Assembly: GCF_007828865.1 (NCBI RefSeq)
Contig: NZ_VIVK01000001.1
Span: 5,146,001 to 5,210,000 of the forward strand
Source of the DNA: Kribbella amoyensis
Lineage (GTDB): Bacteria > Actinomycetota > Actinomycetes > Propionibacteriales > Kribbellaceae
DNA length: 64,000 nucleotides
Reading direction: 5' to 3'
A program made the position numbers and the translations under genes. Positions 58,620 to 64,000 of the stretch are shown piece by piece. The stretch's first letter is position 1; the number at the start of each line of letters is the position of its first letter. The notes under the pieces are model-generated. The model was not told where the DNA came from, did no database searches, and saw nothing but the letters and a program-made list of their open reading frames with translations.

Positions 58620-60055
58620 GCCTGGTCCTGGGGATCGGCCTGCGCGCCGGGACGTCGTACCGCGAGCTTCGCGACCTCGTCCACGATGCCGTGGGCGCGT
58701 CCGCGGTGAGCCAGGTGATCACGGTCGAAGGCAGAGAGACCGAGCCGGGTCTGCAGCGCCTCGTGGCGTCGCTGGGTGCGCAACTGTTCACGGCGACTGC
58801 GGCGGACCTTGCTGCCCAGCAGGTCCCCACACCGAGCGAGTCGGTGGACCGCTTGACCGGTACTGCGAGCGTCGCCGAGGCCGCGGTCCTCCTGAGCGGT
58901 GCGGAGCTTGTCGTGCCGAAGCGCCGGTCCGCCCGAGCAACGGTCGCGGTCGGACGACTCCCGGACGACGTACCGCGGGTCGCGCCCGGCTACCCGCCGC
59001 GGGATCGGGACGTGGTGCACCGGGTGATCGCGGAACGCCGTGACGTACGCCGTGGCTTCCTGGACCGGCCGATCGACGACGACGTCCTCACCCGGGTCCT
59101 GGAGTCCGCGCACCGTGCACCCAGTGTCGGGCTGAGTCAGCCGTGGGACTTCCTGCTCATCCGGGACGAGGCGACCCGGCGGAAGGTGCACGACCTGGCC
59201 GTGGCTCAGCGGGACGCGTTCGCGGCGTCCTTGCCGGCCGATCGTCGGTCCGCGTTCGACGGGCTGAAGATCGAGGCCATCCTCGACACCCCGCTCAACA
59301 TCGCCGTCACCTGCGATCCAGGGCGCGGTGGACGGCACGTACTGGGGCGGCACGCCGATCCGCGGACCACCTGGTTCTCAGCGGCGATCGCGGTGCAGAA
59401 CTTGTGGCTCGCGGCGCGTGCTGAGGGACTCGGGGTCGGCTGGGTGTCGTTCTTCGAGCCGGGTGAGGTCGGGGCGGTCCTGGATCTCCCCGCGCACGTG
59501 GAGCTGCTCGGGTACCTCTGTGTGGGACACGTGGAGGAGTTCGCCGCTGCGCCCGAGCTGGTCCGTACTGGTTGGGCGGCGTGGCGCCCGTTGACGTGGG
59601 CGGTTCACCACGAAACCTGGGGACAGCGCGGACTGCCGGGGGAGACGGCGAGCCGTGCGGTCGCCGTACGGGATGCCTCTGCTGCTGCGGAGGGAGCTGT
59701 GCGGCTCGGTAGCGGACGGGAGGTCGTCCGCGTCGTGGTACTCGATGGTGGAGAGTCGGCCGAACACCTCGTGGCAGCGGAGGCGCTGGTCGTCCAGCTG
59801 GGTGGCGGGCGGCCCACTGCGGACTTCGGGGTGCTGTGGCGACCTGCTAGGACCGAGGACGAGGCGGTGGAGTTCGGGGTGGAGGTTGCGCGCGATCTGA
59901 TCCTGCAGGGAGCCGGGGAACTGCGGGTGGAGTGCCCGGGTGACTCCGAGCTGGCAGACGGGTTCGCGCGGGGGCTTCGGTGGGGCGGGATCGCGTGCGG
60001 GGCAGCTGTCGTTCGTGGGGGTGAGCCGCGCGGGGTGTCAGACTCGTCGGCATGA
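58616..60055 (+). CDS. bluB: CobE - BluB - unknown-domain fusion protein (DMB synthase)
   Basis: This 479-residue three-part protein begins with a CobE/CbiG-C-like domain (about 1-125: LGIGLRAGTSYRELRDLV to TPSESVDRLTGTASVAEAAV and VVPKRRSARATVAVG). BluB follows (about 128-345), the flavin enzyme that converts FMNH2 to 5,6-dimethylbenzimidazole: DRDVVHRVIAERRDVRRGF, SAHRAPSVGLSQPWDFLLIRD and ARAEGLGVGWVSFFEPGEV. A C-terminal 130-residue region (from HHETWGQRG) is not recognised and is rich in Gly and Glu. GTG at 58616 overlaps the cobB stop. It is coupled to the following LURP-one gene. Linking CobE to BluB in one chain is unusual as far as I know. Confidence 0.85.
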   Translation: MSLVLGIGLRAGTSYRELRDLVHDAVGASAVSQVITVEGRETEPGLQRLVASLGAQLFTATAADLAAQQVPTPSESVDRLTGTASVAEAAVLLSGAELVVPKRRSARATVAVGRLPDDVPRVAPGYPPRDRDVVHRVIAERRDVRRGFLDRPIDDDVLTRVLESAHRAPSVGLSQPWDFLLIRDEATRRKVHDLAVAQRDAFAASLPADRRSAFDGLKIEAILDTPLNIAVTCDPGRGGRHVLGRHADPRTTWFSAAIAVQNLWLAARAEGLGVGWVSFFEPGEVGAVLDLPAHVELLGYLCVGHVEEFAAAPELVRTGWAAWRPLTWAVHHETWGQRGLPGETASRAVAVRDASAAAEGAVRLGSGREVVRVVVLDGGESAEHLVAAEALVVQLGGGRPTADFGVLWRPARTEDEAVEFGVEVARDLILQGAGELRVECPGDSELADGFARGLRWGGIACGAAVVRGGEPRGVSDSSA

Positions 60056-60669
60056 CTGTGCCACCCAATGGTTCCCAGCCGCAGTACGTGCCCGCCTTCA
60101 CGATCCGGCAGCGGATCACGATGATGGCGAACAAGTACGAGATCGCGGTCCTGCAGCCGGACGGTTCCGAAGGCCGGCGACTCGCCTTCGCACAGCAGAA
60201 GCGGATGGCGCTGAAGGAGCAGGTCACCTTCTACACCGACGACACCAAGTCGCAGGTGGTGTTCTCGTTCAAGGCGCGCAAGAAGATCGACCTCGGCTCC
60301 GGGTACGACGTGCTCGATGCCGAGGGGCAGCCGATCGGCTGGTTCAAGAAGGAGTTCGGCAAGAGCTTGATGCGGTCCAGCTGGCAGCTGACCACGCCGG
60401 CCGGACTGCACGCCGACGGCACCGAACGCAGCGCCGGGATCGCGGTGCTGCGGCGGATCTGGGACCTGGTGCCGTTCATCGGCGAGATCCCGATCCCGTT
60501 CATCTTCCACTTCGACTTCACCGACCGGACCACCGGTGATCCGGTCTTCTCGGTCGAGCGCCGGCTCTCGGTCCGCGACCGCTACTCCGCGCACGTCAAG
60601 GACCACCGCCTGGACTTCCGGGTCGCGGCCGCGATGACGGTGGCGCTCGACGCCCTCCAGAGCCGCTGA
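60052..60669 (+). CDS. LURP-one-related (LOR/Tubby C-like) protein
   Basis: This 205-residue protein has a beta-barrel-type pattern with LAFAQQKRMALKEQVTFYTDDTKSQVVFSFKARKKIDLGSGYDVLD and IGWFKKEFGKSLMRSSW, typical of LOR proteins related to phospholipid scramblases. No membrane segment is certain, though FIGEIPIPFIFHF is hydrophobic. Function is unknown. ATGA overlap with the BluB fusion makes it the last gene of the second riboswitch operon. Confidence 0.75.
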   Translation: MTVPPNGSQPQYVPAFTIRQRITMMANKYEIAVLQPDGSEGRRLAFAQQKRMALKEQVTFYTDDTKSQVVFSFKARKKIDLGSGYDVLDAEGQPIGWFKKEFGKSLMRSSWQLTTPAGLHADGTERSAGIAVLRRIWDLVPFIGEIPIPFIFHFDFTDRTTGDPVFSVERRLSVRDRYSAHVKDHRLDFRVAAAMTVALDALQSR

Positions 60670-60698
60670 TCGCCCGGTGGGACCAGGCGGCCGGGCGA
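60670..60698 (+). terminator. Candidate terminator of the cobalamin operon
   Basis: TCGCCCGG (60670-60677) and CCGGGCGA (60691-60698) form an 8-bp stem with a 13-base loop directly after the last gene of the operon. It lacks a T-run. Confidence 0.45.
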
Positions 60699-60731
60699 CG
60701 TAGTACCAGGGGTGTACGTGGGGTGGCGGTG

Positions 60732-60753
60732 GGTTCACTCTTTTGGGTGAACC
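60732..60753. promoter_or_regulatory. GGTTCAC/GTGAACC dyad before the LolA-ABC operon
   Basis: Perfect 7-bp inverted repeats flank 8 bases (TCTTTTGG). It lies 50 bases before the LolA-like start and could be an operator or a stem-loop in the leader. Confidence 0.45.
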
Positions 60754-60802
60754 GTCCCCGCGGCGCTTGGATCCGGGTGGTCGCGGTGCGAGTCTTGGTG
60801 AC

Positions 60803-61924
60803 ATGGGTACAACGAGGGGCAGTCGACGGTGGTTGGTTCCCATTTCGGCGATCGCGCTGGTCGCGGGCGTGGGAGCGTTCGGGCCGATGGTCGCGGACGC
60901 GTCTCCCGACCTACCCGAACTGACGGCGCAGGACCTGCTCACCCGGGTGCAGACCGCCAAGGTCGACGGGCTGAGCGGGACGGTCCGCTCGGCAGCGGAT
61001 CTGGGGCTGCCCGCGCTGCCCGGCGTCGAGGACGGCCACGGTGACCGCGGTGGCGTGCCCGACCTGCTGAGTGGTGAGCACACCGCCCGCGTCGCGTTCG
61101 CCCAGCCCGACAAGGCCCGCGTCTCCGTGCTCGACGACATGGCCGAGCGCGTCCTGACCACCGACGGCAAGACCGCCTGGGCGTACGACTCGTCCCAGCG
61201 CGAGGCCCGCAAGTACGTGCTGCCGGCCCGGCCCGCGAAGCCGGAGGTGGCGCCCGAGCGCGAGGCGTACGACCCGCAGGCGGTGGCGAAGAAGTTCCTC
61301 GCCGCGATCGACCCGAGTACCAAGGTCGAGGTCACCGGCACCGAGAAGGTCGCCGGCCGGGACGCTTACAAGCTGCGCCTGGTGCCGCGGACCGACAAGA
61401 CCACGGTCGGATCGGTCGAGCTGGCGATCGACTCGAAGAACTGGGTCCCGCTCGAGGTCACCGTCAAGCCGCGCACCGGCGACGACCCGGCCCTGCGGGT
61501 CGGCTTCACGTCGGTCTCGTTCGACGTCCCGTCGGCCGGCACGTTCGCCTTCACCCCGCCGAAGGGCGTGAAGGTGACGGAGAAGACGGTCCCGGCGCCC
61601 CGCGAGCACAAGGCCACCCCGAAGTCCGTCACCCCCAAGCCGGGGACGCCGAAGGCCACGCCGCCGGCGCGCGGTGACCGGCCGGACGTGGTCGGCCAGG
61701 GCTGGGAGAGCGTGGCCGTGCTGCACGACGCGAAGATCACCCCGGGCAACGGTCCCGTCGACCAGTTGCTGGCGAACGCCCGCACCGTGCAGGGCAGTTG
61801 GGGCTCGGGCAAGATCCTGACCAGCAAGATGGTCAGCGCGCTGATCACCGACGACGGCCGCATCCTGGTCGGCCTGGTCACTCCCGACACCCTCGTCGCC
61901 GCCGCGCCCAAGGCTCCGCGCTGA
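60803..61924 (+). CDS. Secreted LolA-like (lipoprotein-sorting fold) protein
   Basis: This 373-residue protein starts MGTTRGSRRWLVPISAIALVAGVGAFGPMVADAS, a signal peptide. A LolA/LppX-like domain (LLTRVQTAKVDGLSGTVRS, TAWAYDSSQREARKYVL, GRDAYKLRLVPRTDKTTVGSVELAID) forms a cupped beta-sheet that in relatives holds lipid. A Pro/Lys-rich linker precedes a C-terminal extension that is not recognised. ATG at 60803 begins the signal peptide; the longer frame to 60743 lacks one. It is followed by an ABC exporter after 1 base, so it may accept lipids moved by that exporter. Confidence 0.75.
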   Translation: MGTTRGSRRWLVPISAIALVAGVGAFGPMVADASPDLPELTAQDLLTRVQTAKVDGLSGTVRSAADLGLPALPGVEDGHGDRGGVPDLLSGEHTARVAFAQPDKARVSVLDDMAERVLTTDGKTAWAYDSSQREARKYVLPARPAKPEVAPEREAYDPQAVAKKFLAAIDPSTKVEVTGTEKVAGRDAYKLRLVPRTDKTTVGSVELAIDSKNWVPLEVTVKPRTGDDPALRVGFTSVSFDVPSAGTFAFTPPKGVKVTEKTVPAPREHKATPKSVTPKPGTPKATPPARGDRPDVVGQGWESVAVLHDAKITPGNGPVDQLLANARTVQGSWGSGKILTSKMVSALITDDGRILVGLVTPDTLVAAAPKAPR

Positions 61925-61925
61925 C

Positions 61926-62960
61926 GTGACCACCCCACCCACCGGTGGACCCAGCCCGACCCCACCTGCCGACGCCGACCCGACCAGCTCCACCACCGAG
62001 TCACTGCCCGCGCCCTCGGCGACCGATGACCGGCCGCCGGTGGTGACGCGGGGTCTGACGAAGCGGTTCCGGGGTGGGCAGGTGGCGGTGGACGCCATCG
62101 ACCTGGAAGTTCCGGCCGGAAGCGTCTTCGGGTTCCTAGGGCCGAACGGCTCGGGCAAGACGACCACGATCCGGATGCTGCTCGGCCTGATCGCGCCGAC
62201 GGCCGGGTCGGTGGAGTTGCTGGGCGAGGCGATGCCGGCCCGCCAGCTGTCCGTCCTGCCGCGGGTGGGCGCGTTGGTGGAGGGACCGGCCTTCTACCCG
62301 TTCTGGACCGGGCAGGCGAATCTGCTCCGGTTCGACGCGGCCGACCGGACCGCCGACCCGCGGACCAGGAAGGCGCGGGCGGGGGAGGCGCTGGAGCGGG
62401 TCGGGCTGTCGAACGCCGCCGGGAAGAAGGTCCGGGCGTACTCGCTCGGCATGCGGCAGCGGCTGGCGATCGCGGTCGCGCTGATGCAGCGGCGGGAGTT
62501 GCTGGTCCTCGACGAACCGACCAACGGGCTGGATCCGCAGGGCACTCGCGAGGTCCGGCTGCTCATCCGCGAGCTCGCGAACGACGGCACCACGATCTTC
62601 ACCTCGACCCACCTGCTGGCCGAGGTCGAGCAGGTCTGCACGCACGCCGCGGTGATGAGCCGCGGCCGGCTGGTCCGCCAGTCCACGATGGCCGAGCTCC
62701 GGTCCGAGCTGCGACCCCGGCTCGTCGTCCGGACCCCGGATCTCGGCCGCGCGGCGCAGACCCTGGCCGGGCTGGGCGTCACCGATCTCCGCCAGACCGA
62801 GGAGACCGTGGACGGCGATCCGGGGGAGCTGCCGATCGACAAGTTCGCCGCCGCCCTGGTCGCCGCCGACGTCCGCCTGCACGGCTTCACCCTCGAACGC
62901 CCCAGCCTCGAAGAAGCCTTCGTCGCCCTGACCGGAGAGGGCTTCGATGTCGCCGAATAG
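61926..62960 (+). CDS. ABC transporter ATP-binding protein (ABC-2 export type)
   Basis: This 344-residue ATPase has Walker A GPNGSGKTTT (about residue 72), signature YSLGMRQRLAIAVAL, Walker B ELLVLDEPTNGLDPQG and H-loop TSTHLLAEVEQ. The C-terminal 90 residues are a DUF4162-like accessory region, as in DrrA-type exporters. The N-terminal 40 residues are Pro/Thr-rich. GTG at 61926 is 1 base after the LolA gene's stop. It overlaps the permease gene by 14 bases. Confidence 0.93.
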   Translation: MTTPPTGGPSPTPPADADPTSSTTESLPAPSATDDRPPVVTRGLTKRFRGGQVAVDAIDLEVPAGSVFGFLGPNGSGKTTTIRMLLGLIAPTAGSVELLGEAMPARQLSVLPRVGALVEGPAFYPFWTGQANLLRFDAADRTADPRTRKARAGEALERVGLSNAAGKKVRAYSLGMRQRLAIAVALMQRRELLVLDEPTNGLDPQGTREVRLLIRELANDGTTIFTSTHLLAEVEQVCTHAAVMSRGRLVRQSTMAELRSELRPRLVVRTPDLGRAAQTLAGLGVTDLRQTEETVDGDPGELPIDKFAAALVAADVRLHGFTLERPSLEEAFVALTGEGFDVAE

Positions 62961-63837
62961 CCCGACCTCAGCAACCCCCGCGAGTCCACGCCTCGCCCGG
63001 ACGATCAGTACTGGGCCGAGTGCGGGGCGGCATGCGGTGGCCTTGTTCCGGTCCGAGTTGCACCTGGTGTTCGGGCGGGCTCGGACGTGGGTGTTGCTGG
63101 GAGTACTTGCCGCGGTGCCCGTGATGGTCGGGGTCGCGATCCGGCTGTCCGGGTCCTCCGGGGACGCCGAGGGGTTCCTCGGCCAGGTCGCCGGGAACGG
63201 GTTCTTCCTCGTCGTCGCGAGCCTGGCGTTGTCGTTGCCGTTCTTCCTGCCGACCGCGGTCACCGTCATCTCCGGCGAGTCGCTCGCGGGCGAGGCCAGT
63301 CTCGGCACCCTGCGGAATCTGCTCACCGCCCCGGCCGGCCGATCGCGGCTGCTCGCGGCGAAGATGGTCGCGCTCGCCGTGTTCTGCCTGGCCGCGACGC
63401 TGACGATCTGGGTGTCCGGCCTGATCGCCGGGTTCCTGCTGTTCCCGGTCGGCGACGTCACGCTGCTGTCCGGATCGACGGTGCCGCTGGCCGAGGGACT
63501 GCTGCGGGCCCTCGGGATCGCGGTCGTGATCGCCGCCTCGTTGCTCGGCCTGGCCGGGATCGGGTTGTTCGTCAGCTCGCTCACCTCGACCCCGCTGGCG
63601 GCGATGGCGGCGACGTTCGGCGCGTTCATCGTGTTCGGGATCCTCGGCGCGATCCCGCAGATCGACGTGATCCACCCGTGGCTGCTGATGTACGGCTGGA
63701 CCTCGTTCGCTGACCTGCTCCGCGACCCGCCGTACTGGGACGCCATCCAGCGCAACCTGCTGCTCCAGGCCGCGTACCTGGCGGTCTTCTACGCCGCGGC
63801 CTGGGCCCGCCTGACCAGCCGCGACATCAACGGCTGA
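62947..63837 (+). CDS. ABC-2 type transporter permease
   Basis: This 296-residue permease has six membrane segments after a hydrophilic 35-residue N-terminus. The sequence GESLAGEASLGTLRNLLTAPAGRSRLLAAKM is the coupling-helix region typical of ABC-2 permeases. With the ATPase it forms an exporter whose substrate is not known; the LolA-like partner suggests a lipid or lipid-linked compound. The 14-base overlap with the ATPase indicates coupling. Confidence 0.88.
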   Translation: MSPNSPTSATPASPRLARTISTGPSAGRHAVALFRSELHLVFGRARTWVLLGVLAAVPVMVGVAIRLSGSSGDAEGFLGQVAGNGFFLVVASLALSLPFFLPTAVTVISGESLAGEASLGTLRNLLTAPAGRSRLLAAKMVALAVFCLAATLTIWVSGLIAGFLLFPVGDVTLLSGSTVPLAEGLLRALGIAVVIAASLLGLAGIGLFVSSLTSTPLAAMAATFGAFIVFGILGAIPQIDVIHPWLLMYGWTSFADLLRDPPYWDAIQRNLLLQAAYLAVFYAAAWARLTSRDING

Positions 63838-63897
63838 CCCACAACGCCGCAGACCCCGGGCGCCGGTTGACCGAGGCAGGCGGGGGACAATGGTGCG

Positions 63898-64000
63898 ATG
63901 CTCCCCGACCTGGTCTCCGTCCTGCGCTGCCCGATCTGTGGGGCGGACCTCGGGCTGGTCGGCCGGACCGCGCGGTGCGATCGGGGCCACGCCTTCGACC
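63898..64000 (+). CDS. RlmA-like 23S rRNA (guanine-N1) methyltransferase, N-terminal fragment
   Basis: Only the first 34 residues are in the window: MLPDLVSVLRCPICGADLGL, then RCDRGHAFD. The pattern CPICG...C..GH is the zinc ribbon at the start of RlmA/TlrB-type methyltransferases, which methylate G745 or G748 of 23S rRNA; the TlrB branch confers macrolide resistance in its host. The remainder, with the SAM domain, lies downstream, so the exact branch cannot be told. Confidence 0.7.
   Translation, partial: MLPDLVSVLRCPICGADLGLVGRTARCDRGHAFD

Noticed and set aside
1..64000. tRNA, rRNA, CRISPR arrays, IS elements, prophage or attachment sites
   Set aside because: None could be recognised by reading both strands; there are no transposase or integrase motifs and no cloverleaf with a conserved TTCGAATC-type arm outside coding DNA.

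Overview
The window is about 64 kb of GC-rich DNA. Genes are densely packed, GTG starts are common, and stop/start overlaps of the ATGA or GTGA type are frequent. AfsR/SARP regulators, a TipA-like MerR regulator, an AftD-type envelope locus and an aerobic (CobN) cobalamin pathway all point to an actinobacterium. Gene content fits a non-mycolate soil actinomycete such as Kribbella or a relative in Nocardioidales, but the species is an inference. No rRNA, tRNA, CRISPR array, IS element or prophage was seen, and no gene-free stretch exceeds 300 bases.

Layout. (1) 1-5.8 kb: the 3' part of polA, a Nudix hydrolase, and an LplABC-like sugar importer (lipoprotein plus two permeases, no ATPase). (2) 5.8-11 kb: two secreted cell-wall hydrolases divergent from a large XRE-SARP-NB-ARC-TPR regulator, with three GTACTCC heptamers spaced 11 bp apart between them. 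(3) 10.9-25.2 kb: a cell-envelope glycan block with a GT-A glycosyltransferase, a flippase, a GT4 transferase, a methyltransferase, an AftD-like arabinofuranosyltransferase, an acyltransferase, large membrane proteins, and DUF2613 and DUF3068 proteins. It resembles the Mycobacterium Rv0224c-Rv0228/Rv0236 gene set. (4) 25.3-29 kb: small regulatory and enzyme genes (methyltransferase, TipA-like MerR, SRPBCC, TetR, APH-like kinase). (5) 29-42.7 kb: conserved core genes rpsA, coaE, uvrB and terC, interrupted by a second SARP regulator and by an operon of a PrsW-like double zinc-ribbon membrane protein with three anchored paralogues. terC is preceded by a yybP-ykoY manganese riboswitch.

(6) 42.8-46.8 kb: an ADP-ribosylglycohydrolase, then a coupled murein-peptide operon (NlpC/P60 endopeptidase, dipeptide epimerase, class A serine hydrolase). 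(7) 47-60 kb: a cobalamin region. cobD is coupled to a histidine phosphatase and a DUF3500 gene. One B12 riboswitch then precedes cobN-surE, and a second precedes chlID-cobO-cobB-(cobE::bluB)-LURP-one. Together they cover cobalt insertion, corrinoid adenosylation, a,c-amidation, lower-ligand synthesis and aminopropanol attachment. (8) 60.7-64 kb: a LolA-like secreted protein with an ABC exporter pair, and the start of an rlmA-like 23S rRNA methyltransferase.

The best candidates for something undescribed are the PrsW-like/three-paralogue operon with a degenerate protease site, the CobE-BluB-unknown triple fusion under riboswitch control, and the SARP heptamer array controlling cell-wall hydrolases.
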